From positions 1 to 41,424 of the forward strand of contig JANYDF010000079.1 of the NCBI GenBank assembly GCA_025359905.1: a stretch of DNA of 41,424 nucleotides, in the 5' to 3' direction. This document shows positions 1-7,705 of this stretch, piece by piece. The notes below the pieces were generated by a model. It did no database searches, was not told where the DNA came from, and saw only the letters and a list, made by a program, of their open reading frames with translations. Position 1 is the first letter of the stretch, and the number at the start of each line of letters is the position of its first letter. This DNA comes from Rhodospirillales bacterium. GTDB lineage: Bacteria > Pseudomonadota > Alphaproteobacteria > Acetobacterales > Acetobacteraceae. Position numbers and translations under genes: made by a program.

Positions 1-357
1 TTATTCGAGCAGCGGGCTTTGCGGTTTGTGCGTGCAATGCGCCAGTGTCAGCGGTTTTCGTGGGCGGCTGCACGTGCTCAGAATCTGAGCATTATCCCGG
101 TTGAGCTGAATCGCACAACCATTGCATTTTCATATAGGGCACTGCCCGAACGGGTGCTGGGGTCAGGACCTATTAACCCGGATTTCCCGGATGAGTGCGT
201 ACGCAGCATCCGCCTCAATCGGAATCGTTACATCGGCCGGGCTGTCCATTTCCGCCGCCTGACTCTGCACCATAGCAGCGTTGCGCGGCTGCACCCACGC
301 CCGCCGCTCTTCCCATCCCCACCCCACATCGGCAGGATGCGCGCCCGGAGACGCCAG
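1..357. other. Upstream region without a convincing gene
   Basis: I see no complete gene before proA. The stretch is less GC-rich than the rest around 110-140. An open + strand frame runs through it into proA, but its composition is not protein-like and no ribosome-binding site supports an earlier start. On the - strand a 28-codon frame (249 to 163, starting MDSPADVTIPIEADAA and ending VNRS-stop) looks more protein-like than chance. It resembles the N-terminus of small antitoxin-type proteins, cut short. It stops inside a motif around 158-175 (GGGGTCAGGACC followed by TATTAAC) that looks like a mobile-element remnant. This is inference only. Confidence 0.4.
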
Positions 358-1629
358 ATGCATATCGAACCTGCTTCCGCCACCGAATGGCTGTGCCAAG
401 CCGCCACCGCTGCCCGTGCCGCCTCCGGCGCGCTGGCGCGGTTGCCGGAAACTGCCCGCAACGAAGCACTGCGCGAAGCCGCCGCCGCCTTGCGCCGCCA
501 TGCGGCGGCGATTCTGGACGCCAACGCCCGCGACCTCGCAGCTTATGACGCGGGCAGCGGCACAGCGGCGTTTCGCGACCGGCTGGCGCTGACGCCCGCC
601 CGGGTGGAGGCGATGGCGCGGGGGCTGGACGATATTGCTGGCCTGCCCGACCCGCTGGCGCGCACGCTGGCGGATTGGACACGGCCGAACGGGCTGCGCA
701 TCCGCCGCATCGCCGCCCCCATCGGTGTCATCGGCATGATCTACGAAAGCCGCCCCAATGTCGGGGCAGACGCCGCCGCGCTGTGCCTGAAATCCGGCAA
801 TGCGGTGATCCTGCGCGGCGGATCGGACAGTTTTCACTCGGCCGGAGCCATTCACGCGGCGATCAGCGAGGGGCTGCGCGCGGCTGGCGCGCCCGAGGCT
901 GCGGTGCAAATTCCGCCCGCCACCGACCGCAGCTTTGTCGCGGCGATGCTGGGTGCCGCCGGGTTGATCGACCTCATCATCCCGCGCGGCGGCAAGTCGC
1001 TGGTCACGCGCGTGCAGTCCGAAGCCCGCGTGCCGGTGCTGGCGCACGCCGAGGGGCTTTGCCACACCTACGTGCACGCAGCCGCCGACCCGGACATGGC
1101 GCGCAAGCTGCTGGCCAACGCCAAGATGCGCCGCACCGGCGTGTGCGGCGCCACCGAAACCCTGCTGATCGACTCGGCCATCGCGCCAACTCTGCTACCG
1201 ATGCTGGTCAGCGATTTGCAGAAACGCGGCTGCGCGTTTCGCGCCGACGAACGCGCCCGCACCATCTGCCCCGACCTGCCCGCCGCCACCGAGGCGGATT
1301 TCCACACCGAATGGCTCGACGCGGTGCTGTCGGTCGCGGTGGTGGACGGCATCGACGCCGCTATGGCGCATATCCGCGCGCATGGCAGCGAGCACACCGA
1401 AGCCATCGTAACGCAGGATGCCGAGGCGGCGCAGGCGTTCATGCGCGGGCTGGAAAGTGCGGTGGTGATGTGGAATGCCTCCACGCAGTTTTGTGATGGC
1501 GGCGAGTTCGGCTTTGGCGCCGAGATCGGCATCGCCACCGGGCGGGTGCACGCGCGCGGCCCGGTTGGGCTGGAGCAACTCACCACCTTCCGCTACCTCG
1601 TCGAAGGCAACGGGCAGGTGCGTCCCTGA
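358..1629 (+). CDS. proA: Glutamate-5-semialdehyde dehydrogenase (gamma-glutamyl phosphate reductase)
   Basis: This 423-residue protein catalyses the second step of proline synthesis, the NADPH-dependent reduction of gamma-glutamyl phosphate to glutamate-5-semialdehyde, in the cytosol. The aldehyde-dehydrogenase-like fold is clear: an ESRPNVGADAAALCLKSGNA segment in the cofactor-binding half, the catalytic cysteine in RRTGVCGATETLL (Cys263), and the C-terminal NAST-like NASTQFCDGGEFGFGAEIGI and RGPVGLEQLTT blocks seen in ProA. Length matches the family (about 415-420). I chose the ATG at 358 because GGAG lies 7 nt upstream and the protein then starts at the usual ProA N-terminus. The frame stays open upstream to base 19, but that part is not protein-like. 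nadD follows 11 nt after the stop, so co-transcription is likely. No proB is seen in the window. Confidence 0.95.
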   Translation: MHIEPASATEWLCQAATAARAASGALARLPETARNEALREAAAALRRHAAAILDANARDLAAYDAGSGTAAFRDRLALTPARVEAMARGLDDIAGLPDPLARTLADWTRPNGLRIRRIAAPIGVIGMIYESRPNVGADAAALCLKSGNAVILRGGSDSFHSAGAIHAAISEGLRAAGAPEAAVQIPPATDRSFVAAMLGAAGLIDLIIPRGGKSLVTRVQSEARVPVLAHAEGLCHTYVHAAADPDMARKLLANAKMRRTGVCGATETLLIDSAIAPTLLPMLVSDLQKRGCAFRADERARTICPDLPAATEADFHTEWLDAVLSVAVVDGIDAAMAHIRAHGSEHTEAIVTQDAEAAQAFMRGLESAVVMWNASTQFCDGGEFGFGAEIGIATGRVHARGPVGLEQLTTFRYLVEGNGQVRP

Positions 1630-1640
1630 CCTCGCCCGCA

Positions 1641-2255
1641 TTGGCCGATCCGCTGAACCGCTGGGGCGACCGGCGGCGGATGCGCATCGGCTTGCTCGGC
1701 GGATCGTTCAATCCGGCGCATGACGGCCATCGCCATATCGCGCGGCTGGCGCTGTTGCGGCTGCAACTGGATCAGGTGTGGCTGCTGGTCTCGCCGGGTA
1801 ACCCGTTGAAACCGGCCAAAGGCATGGCCACACTGGCCGCCCGTCTGGCCAGCGCCCAGCGCATCGCCGACGGGCGGCGGATTGTGGCGACCGGGATCGA
1901 AGCGGCCCTTGGCACTCGCTACACCGCTGATACCCTGGACAAATTGCGCCGACGGTTTCCGCGCGTGCGGTTTGTCTGGCTGATGGGGGCAGATAACCTG
2001 GAGCAACTGCCGCGCTGGAAGCGGTGGCGGCGCATTGCCCATGCCAATGCGTTTGCCGTGCTGCCCCGGCCGACCTACAATCACCGCGCGCTGGCCGGTC
2101 AGGCGGCACGGCGGTTGCGCGCATCGCGGCGGGCGGCCCATGTGGCCCCGGCGCTGGCCGCGCTGGCCGCGCCGTGCTGGGTGTTCCTGCCAGCGGCCCA
2201 ACATACCGCCTCCGCCACCGCCATCCGGGCCGCCTTGGGTCCGGCATCGACTTAG
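1641..2255 (+). CDS. nadD: Nicotinate-nucleotide adenylyltransferase
   Basis: NadD transfers AMP from ATP to nicotinate mononucleotide, forming deamido-NAD in NAD biosynthesis. The nucleotidyltransferase signature GLLGGSFNPAHDGH is at the N-terminus. WLMGADNLEQLPRWKRW and a C-terminal TASATAIRAAL (the family's ISST-x-IR block, altered) follow. Two starts are possible: TTG at 1641, giving 204 aa and including WGDRRRMRIG, or ATG at 1680, giving 191 aa with the motif six residues in. Neither has a strong ribosome-binding site. I list the longer form because the WGDRRR stretch reads as coding, but the ATG is a serious alternative. It lies between proA and rsfS, in the nadD-rsfS-rlmH order common in alphaproteobacteria. 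Confidence 0.9.
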   Translation: MADPLNRWGDRRRMRIGLLGGSFNPAHDGHRHIARLALLRLQLDQVWLLVSPGNPLKPAKGMATLAARLASAQRIADGRRIVATGIEAALGTRYTADTLDKLRRRFPRVRFVWLMGADNLEQLPRWKRWRRIAHANAFAVLPRPTYNHRALAGQAARRLRASRRAAHVAPALAALAAPCWVFLPAAQHTASATAIRAALGPAST

Positions 2256-2493
2256 CCCTGTTCAGGAGTGCCGGACCATCGCCCGGAAGCCGCCTACCCC
2301 GCCCTCGCCGCCTGCCGACACCTCCACGCCGGAAGGTCCGCAGCCGCCGGACGATCTGCCCCCCGCCACCATCCGCGCCCCTGCGGCAGCACCGCGCCGC
2401 CGCGCCCCAACGCGCGTGCCCGCCACGCCGAAGCTGGCCGCAACGCCCGGCACGCCGCGCAAGAAAGCCGCCGCCGCTGGTCCGTCGCAGGGC

Positions 2494-2880
2494 ATGCTCG
2501 GCGTCGAGCGCGAGAAGGCCGAGCGGTCGCGGCTCGACCAGTTGCAGGGCATCATTGTCGCCAGCCTGGAAGACGACAAAGCCGAGAACGTGCTGGCGCT
2601 CGACGTCGCCGGGCGGGCCAGCTTTGCCGACCGGATGGTGATCGCAACTGGCATAGCTGACCGGCAGATTGCCGCGATGTCGGTGCATCTTGAAGAACGG
2701 CTGAAGGAAGCCGGACTCAAGCGCATTCAAATCGAAGGCGCCGGCGGGTCGGACTGGGTGCTGATCGACGCGGGCGACATCGTCATTCATCTGTTCAAGC
2801 CGGACGCCCGCCAGCTGTACGCGCTGGAACGCATGTGGGGCGCCGATCTGGACGATGAGGAGCCGGCCCAACCTGTCTGA
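2494..2880 (+). CDS. rsfS: Ribosome silencing factor
   Basis: RsfS (Iojap/RsfA family) binds ribosomal protein uL14 and blocks joining of the ribosomal subunits when nutrients are scarce. The core is evident: LDQLQGIIVASLEDDKAENV near the N-terminus, FADRMVIATGIADRQI in the middle, then GSDWVLIDAGDIVIHLF and RQLYALERMWGAD at the C-terminus. From ATG 2494 the protein has 128 residues, a normal RsfS length. The same frame is open far upstream and encodes a Pro/Ala/Lys-rich tail. No ATG, GTG or TTG with a good ribosome-binding site was found between the nadD stop and 2494, except GTG 2416 without Shine-Dalgarno. An N-terminal extension therefore cannot be excluded. The stop codon lies in the first unit of a 16-bp tandem repeat that runs into rlmH. 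Confidence 0.85.
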   Translation: MLGVEREKAERSRLDQLQGIIVASLEDDKAENVLALDVAGRASFADRMVIATGIADRQIAAMSVHLEERLKEAGLKRIQIEGAGGSDWVLIDAGDIVIHLFKPDARQLYALERMWGADLDDEEPAQPV

Positions 2881-2913
2881 GGTCCAGCCTGTCTGAGGTC
2901 CAGCCTGTCTGAG
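2872..2913 (+). repeat. 16-bp tandem repeat, 2.6 copies, at the rsfS/rlmH junction
   Basis: The unit CCTGTCTGAGGTCCAG occurs at 2872-2887 and again, identical, at 2888-2903. The first 10 bases recur at 2904-2913. Each unit carries a TGA, and because 16 is not a multiple of three the three TGAs fall in three different frames. Collapsing the array to one copy rebuilds an ordinary overlap: ATG 2855 would then read directly into rlmH. The array is therefore most simply a 32-bp expansion that broke that start. Confidence 0.9.
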
Positions 2914-3369
2914 CTGCGGCTGATCGCGGTTGGGCGGATCGGCAGCGGGCCGGAAGCGGAGCTGTTCGCCCGCTACGCCGCCCGGCTGCGCCCGCCGCTG
3001 AAAGTCACCGAGCTCGCCGAAGGGCGCGGCAGCGCTGGCGAGATCAAACGGCGCGAGGCCGATGCCATCCTAGCCGGGTTGCACCCGTCGGCGTTTGCGG
3101 TTGCACTCGACCTCGGCGGGACCGTTCCGACAAGCGAGACGTTCGCGGCCCGGCTGACCGGCTGGACCGAAAGCGCCCGGCCGGTATGCTTCATCATCGG
3201 CGGCACCGAGGGGCTGGACGCGCGGGTGATCGCGCGGGCTGACGCAATCTTGTCGTTCGGTGCGCTGACCTGGCCGCACATGCTGGTGCGGGTGATGCTG
3301 GCCGAACAATTGTTTCGCGCCCGCGCTATCGCCACCGGCCATCCGTATCATCGCGCTGGACGCCCATAA
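2914..3369 (+). CDS. rlmH: 23S rRNA pseudouridine-1915 N3-methyltransferase, start codon disrupted
   Basis: RlmH methylates pseudouridine 1915 of 23S rRNA in assembled 70S ribosomes, using SAM. The frame encodes the whole family domain from [12 protein letters not shown] on, with the SPOUT knot motifs [29 protein letters not shown] and the C-terminal HPYHR. No ATG, GTG or TTG lies in frame between the preceding stop (TGA 2878-2880, the rsfS stop itself) and TTG 3079, which would delete a third of the protein. I therefore give the region from CTG 2914 (151 aa; the family has about 155). Removing two 16-bp repeat units would restore ATG 2855 with an N-terminus [16 protein letters not shown]. 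As it stands the gene could start at CTG, be made by readthrough of the rsfS UGA, or be silenced. Confidence 0.8.
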   Translation: MRLIAVGRIGSGPEAELFARYAARLRPPLKVTELAEGRGSAGEIKRREADAILAGLHPSAFAVALDLGGTVPTSETFAARLTGWTESARPVCFIIGGTEGLDARVIARADAILSFGALTWPHMLVRVMLAEQLFRARAIATGHPYHRAGRP

Positions 3370-3431
3370 GCGCATTGTCCGCACGCCATGCACACATTAG
3401 GTGTCTGCCACGCAGACTATAGGGACCAAAT

Positions 3432-4952
3432 ATGACCGCCATCCCCCGCCCTGTTATGCTGGTGATCCTCGATGGCTTCGGCTGGCGTGAGGAGACGGCC
3501 GACAATGCGGTGGCGCAGGCGCGCAAGCCGGTGTTCGACAGGTTGTGGGCCAGTTGCCCGCACGCGTTTCTGCACACCTCCGGCCTGGATGTCGGGTTGC
3601 CGGGCGGACAGATGGGCAATTCGGAAGTCGGCCACATGAACATCGGCGCCGGGCGCGTGGTGATGCAGGACCTGCCGAAGATCGGGCTGGCGCTGCAAAA
3701 CGGCGAGTTGCCCGCCATGCCGGCCTTCGCCGATCTGGTGGCCAAGCTGCGCGCCAGCGGCGGCACCTGCCATCTGATGGGCCTAGTCTCGCCGGGCGGG
3801 GTGCATTCGCATCAGGACCATGCGGTCGCGGTCGCCAGGGCGCTGGTGGCGGCCGGTATTCCGGTGGCGGTGCATGTGTTCACCGACGGGCGCGACACGC
3901 CGCCGCAATCGGGCGCTGAGTGCGTGCGCAAGCTGCTGGCGGCGCTGCCGCAGGGCGCGCGCATCGCCAGTGTCAGCGGGCGCTACTACGCCATGGACCG
4001 CGACAAGCGGTGGGAGCGGGTGGCCAAGGCCTACATGTCGATTGTCGAGGGCCAGGGCCCGGCGTTTGCCGATGCGCCGAGCGTGGTGGACAGCGCCTAT
4101 GGCGCGAACGTGACCGACGAATTCATCATCCCGGCCACCGTCGCCGGGTATCGCGGCATGCAGGACGGCGACGGCATCCTGCATTTCAACTTCCGCGCCG
4201 ACCGGGTGCGCGAACTGCTCGGCGCGATGGTGGAGCCGGGCTTCACCGGGTTCGAGCGGCCGCGCGTGGTCAAATTCGCCGCCGCCATCGGCATGACCCG
4301 CTACAGCGACGATCTGGCGCCATATCTGGGCGTGCTGTTCGCGCCGCAGACCATGGAAAATCTGCTGGGCCAAATCGTAGCCGGTGCCGGGCGCACGCAG
4401 CTTCGCATGGCCGAGACCGAGAAATACCCGCACGTCACCTACTTTCTGAACGGCGGCGAGGAAACGCCCAATCCGGGCGAGGACCGCATCATGGTGCCGT
4501 CGCCGAAGGTGGCGACCTACGATTTGCAGCCGGAAATGTCGGCCCCCGCGTTGGCCGATAAGGCGGTGGCGCAGATTACGTCGGGCAAATACGACATGAT
4601 CATCCTGAATTTCGCCAACCCCGACATGGTCGGCCACACCGGCATCCTGTCCGCCGCGATCAAGGCGGTGGAAACGGTCGATGCCGGGCTCGGACGGATC
4701 GCGGACGCGGTGGCGGCGCAGGGCGGGGCGCTGCTGGTGACAGCGGATCACGGCAATTGCGAACTGATGCGCGACCCGGTGACCGGCGGGCCGCATACCT
4801 CGCACACCACCAATCCGGTGCCGGTGCTGCTGGCGGGCAGCGATGCCACGGCGCTGCATCATGGGCGGCTGGCCGATATCGCGCCGACGCTGTTGCACTT
4901 GATGGGCTTGGCGCAGCCGGAGGAGATGACCGGGCGGACGCTGACCGCGTGA
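3432..4952 (+). CDS. gpmI: 2,3-bisphosphoglycerate-independent phosphoglycerate mutase
   Basis: GpmI interconverts 3- and 2-phosphoglycerate in glycolysis/gluconeogenesis through a phosphoserine intermediate and two metal ions (usually Mn). At 506 residues it has the family's standard length. Visible motifs are the metal-binding LDGFG (Asp14), the phosphorylated serine in GNSEVGHMNIGAGR (Ser64), FTDGRDTPP, SGRYYAMDRDKRW, FNFRADRVREL, EKYPHVTYFLNGG, NFANPDMVGHTG and TADHGNCE. The ATG at 3432 follows a 62-nt gap after rlmH with a weak GGGA ribosome-binding site, so a promoter could lie in this gap. The stop overlaps the GTG start of the next gene (GTGA), indicating translational coupling to the envelope genes. 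Confidence 0.97.
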   Translation: MTAIPRPVMLVILDGFGWREETADNAVAQARKPVFDRLWASCPHAFLHTSGLDVGLPGGQMGNSEVGHMNIGAGRVVMQDLPKIGLALQNGELPAMPAFADLVAKLRASGGTCHLMGLVSPGGVHSHQDHAVAVARALVAAGIPVAVHVFTDGRDTPPQSGAECVRKLLAALPQGARIASVSGRYYAMDRDKRWERVAKAYMSIVEGQGPAFADAPSVVDSAYGANVTDEFIIPATVAGYRGMQDGDGILHFNFRADRVRELLGAMVEPGFTGFERPRVVKFAAAIGMTRYSDDLAPYLGVLFAPQTMENLLGQIVAGAGRTQLRMAETEKYPHVTYFLNGGEETPNPGEDRIMVPSPKVATYDLQPEMSAPALADKAVAQITSGKYDMIILNFANPDMVGHTGILSAAIKAVETVDAGLGRIADAVAAQGGALLVTADHGNCELMRDPVTGGPHTSHTTNPVPVLLAGSDATALHHGRLADIAPTLLHLMGLAQPEEMTGRTLTA

Positions 4953-6187
4953 ATAGACCGGCAAGTGGCGGAAGGCGCTTTGCTTTTCCGCCTTACCTTC
5001 TGTTGCTGCTGATCGCCGCTGGGCCAACGCCCCAGCAGGTGCAGGACGCCGAGCGCGCCAAGGCCGCCGATATCGCCACGCAGCTTTCGGCGCAAGCTGC
5101 GGCCAAAACCGCCAGCGAGCAGGAGCGTGTCCTCGGTCTCGCGCGCGTCGATGCGGCGGCGCGGCTGCGGATCGCGGAAGACACGCTGGCCCGCGCGTCG
5201 GCCGGTATCGCCGCCCTTACCCAGCGCCATGCCGAAGCGCAGGCGCGGCTGGCGGCGCGGGCGGCCGAGTTGGCCCCGGTGCTGCCGGTGATCGAACGGC
5301 TGTCGCTGTACCCCTCCGAAACGCTGCTGGCCGTACCGATGCCGCCGGAGCAAGCGGTGCGCGGCGTGCTGGTGCTCGGGGGCATCGCCCGTTCGCTGGA
5401 AACCGAGGCAGCCGCGCTGCGCGCTGAGCAAACCGAAGTGGCGGGCTTACGGGCCGAGATCGACGGCGCGTTGCCCGGCTTGGCTTCGGCGCAGGCTGAG
5501 CAGTCGCAGCTTGCCGTGGCGCTCGACGAGCAAATCGCCAAGGCGCAGGCCGCGCGCAGCAGCGCCGAGGACGAAGCAACCGCCGCCGCCAAACGCGCCG
5601 CCGCCGATGCGGCGCGCGCCGATGGGTTACGCGCGGCGATTGCCCGCATTGAGGCGGAGCGCCACGCCGCCGAGCAACGGGCCCGCGACGAGGCGGCAGC
5701 CGCCACCAAGCGCCGCGCTGACGCCGACGCGGCCACCGCGCGGGCGCACCAGGAAGCGCTGGCGATACCGGCCGGACCGGGACTCGCCGAAGCCAGCGGC
5801 CAACTCACCGCGCCGGTGGCGGGCAGCGTCGTGCGCCCGTTCGGCGCTGCGACGGACGCCGGTCCGGCCAGCGGCATGTCGTATCAGGCTCCACCGAAAG
5901 CGCGGGTGGTGTCGCCCTGCGCCGGACGGGTGGTATTTGCCGGGCCGTTTCGCAGTTTCGGCCAGCTTGCCATTGTCGATTGCGGCTCGGCCTATCATTT
6001 CGTGGTGTCGGGGCTGGACCGGCTGGATTCGCAAGTTGGACAGACCGTGCAGGCCGGGGAGCCGCTTGGCGTGATGCCAGACTGGAACCCGGCGGCGCCG
6101 GGGGCGGTGCAACCGTCGCTATATCTCGAATTGCGCAAGGATGGCGTGCCGGTGAACCCCGCACCGTTCTTGCGCAGCCGCAGTTAG
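4949..6187 (+). CDS. EnvC-like murein hydrolase activator (degenerate M23/LytM domain)
   Basis: The 412-residue exported protein has a signal-like hydrophobic stretch (FPPYLLLLLIAAG), then a long Ala/Glu/Arg-rich coiled coil (about residues 30-270), and a C-terminal LytM (peptidase M23) fold of about 120 residues ending LYLELRKDGVPVNPAPFL. The zinc ligands are missing. Where an active M23 has HxGxD this one reads GMSYQAP, and the usual HLxxxxV block is replaced by YHFVVSGLDRL. That matches EnvC/NlpD-type proteins, which do not cut peptidoglycan but activate periplasmic amidases at the septum. That role is family knowledge, not shown here. The start is GTG 4949, overlapping the gpmI stop by four bases. 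ctpA follows in the same direction. Confidence 0.85.
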   Translation: MNRPASGGRRFAFPPYLLLLLIAAGPTPQQVQDAERAKAADIATQLSAQAAAKTASEQERVLGLARVDAAARLRIAEDTLARASAGIAALTQRHAEAQARLAARAAELAPVLPVIERLSLYPSETLLAVPMPPEQAVRGVLVLGGIARSLETEAAALRAEQTEVAGLRAEIDGALPGLASAQAEQSQLAVALDEQIAKAQAARSSAEDEATAAAKRAAADAARADGLRAAIARIEAERHAAEQRARDEAAAATKRRADADAATARAHQEALAIPAGPGLAEASGQLTAPVAGSVVRPFGAATDAGPASGMSYQAPPKARVVSPCAGRVVFAGPFRSFGQLAIVDCGSAYHFVVSGLDRLDSQVGQTVQAGEPLGVMPDWNPAAPGAVQPSLYLELRKDGVPVNPAPFLRSRS

Positions 6188-6254
6188 ACATCCACTCTAG
6201 AGTTCCGGTCGTAGAGACCTTATGGCGGGCGCGCAGGCGCGAGAGGGATTGAAG

Positions 6255-7640
6255 ATGAAGCTACGCACGGGGCTGTTGCTGGGTGCCGCGTTCGCCGCCG
6301 GAATTGCGGTGGGACCGGCGTCTGGCTTGGTGGCCAGACAGTTCGGCGTGCATCTGTTTTCCCTGGCCTGGGCCGAGGATAGCGGCCACTCCGAGACCTA
6401 CCTGCTGCTGACGCTGTTCGGCGACGTGTTCGAGCGGGTGCGCGCCGAATATGTCGAGCCGGTCAACGACCGCGACCTGGTGGAAAACTCGATCAACGGC
6501 ATGCTGACCGGGCTGGACCCGCATAGCAGCTACATGAACGCCAAGTCGTTCCGCGACATGCAGGTGCAGACGCGCGGCGAGTTCGGCGGCCTTGGCATCG
6601 AAGTGACGCAGGAGAACGGCTACATCAAGGTCATCACCCCGATTGACGACACCCCGGCCAGCCGGGCGGGCGTGAAGGCCGGGGACCTTATTCTGTCGAT
6701 CGACGGGCAGACCGTGCAGGGGCTGACGCTGAACGACGCCGTGGACAAGATGCGCGGCGCGCCGAACAGCAAGATCAAGCTGGCGATCAAGCGCGAAGGC
6801 GCCGATCAACCGCTGGATATTTCGCTGACCCGCGAAGTGATCAAGATACAAGTGGTGAAATCGCATCTGGAAGGCGATGTCGGCTACATCCGGGTGACGC
6901 AATTCACCGAACAGACGGATAGCGGACTGCGCAAGGCCTACAACACGCTGAAGACCGAAGCGGGCGGCAAGCTGCAAGGCATTGTGCTGGACCTGCGCAA
7001 TAACCCCGGCGGCTTGCTTGATCAGGCGATTGCGGTGTCCGACGACTTCATCAACGAAGGCGAGATCGTATCCACGCGCGCCCGCCACTCGGAGGACAGC
7101 CAGCGCTGGCACGCCAAAGGCGGCGACATCACCAACGGGCTGCCGGTGGTGGTGCTGATTAACGGCGGTTCGGCCTCGGCCAGTGAGATCGTCGCGGGCG
7201 CATTGCAGGACCACCGCCGCGCCGTGCTGCTCGGCACCCGCAGCTTCGGCAAAGGCTCGGTGCAAACCGTGATCCCGCTGCCCGGCAATGGCGCGATGCG
7301 GCTGACCACGGCGCGCTACTACACGCCGTCGGGCCGCTCCATTCAGGGCCTCGGCATCGTGCCGGACGTGGAGGTGCAGGCCAGCCGCACCGAGCAGCAG
7401 CATTTTGGGCCGGAGCGCGAAGCCGATCTGAACAAGGCGCTGCGCAACACTGGCGGCGTGGCGCAAACCGAGGCGCCGCCGCCGCGCACCGATTTGCCGG
7501 CGATGGCGCGCGAAGTGCCCAAACTGCCGCCAGAAGGCTTTGCTGCGTTCGATCCGATGAAGCCGGAGACCGATTTCCAGTTGCAACAGGGTTTGGCGGT
7601 GCTGCACGCGATGGCCGCGACCAAGCACGCGGCGCGTTAA
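6255..7640 (+). CDS. ctpA: C-terminal processing peptidase, S41 family
   Basis: This periplasmic serine protease trims or degrades envelope proteins. It has an N-terminal signal or anchor (MKLRTGLLLGAAFAAGIAVG), a conserved cap region (GMLTGLDPHSSYM), a PDZ domain (about residues 100-185, with GGLGIEVTQENGYIKVITPI and SRAGVKAGDLILSIDG), and the S41 catalytic core with serine in GGSASASEIVAGAL and lysine in RSFGKGSVQT. Length is 461 aa, normal for CtpA. I chose ATG 6255 because AGAGGGA stands about 7 nt upstream. ATG 6222 is in frame but adds no recognisable sequence. It sits between an EnvC-like activator and a deacetylase-like protein, a conserved alphaproteobacterial envelope cluster. Confidence 0.95.
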   Translation: MKLRTGLLLGAAFAAGIAVGPASGLVARQFGVHLFSLAWAEDSGHSETYLLLTLFGDVFERVRAEYVEPVNDRDLVENSINGMLTGLDPHSSYMNAKSFRDMQVQTRGEFGGLGIEVTQENGYIKVITPIDDTPASRAGVKAGDLILSIDGQTVQGLTLNDAVDKMRGAPNSKIKLAIKREGADQPLDISLTREVIKIQVVKSHLEGDVGYIRVTQFTEQTDSGLRKAYNTLKTEAGGKLQGIVLDLRNNPGGLLDQAIAVSDDFINEGEIVSTRARHSEDSQRWHAKGGDITNGLPVVVLINGGSASASEIVAGALQDHRRAVLLGTRSFGKGSVQTVIPLPGNGAMRLTTARYYTPSGRSIQGLGIVPDVEVQASRTEQQHFGPEREADLNKALRNTGGVAQTEAPPPRTDLPAMAREVPKLPPEGFAAFDPMKPETDFQLQQGLAVLHAMAATKHAAR

Positions 7641-7705
7641 CCGAATGTGATGGCGCTCGCATCTAGCATGGGGCGCCTTCAACGCGGACGCAGAGGATCG
7701 GCAGC

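Noticed and set aside
19-357. N-terminal extension of proA
   Set aside because: The extra 113 codons have no family similarity, while ATG 358 has a good ribosome-binding site and gives the normal ProA length.
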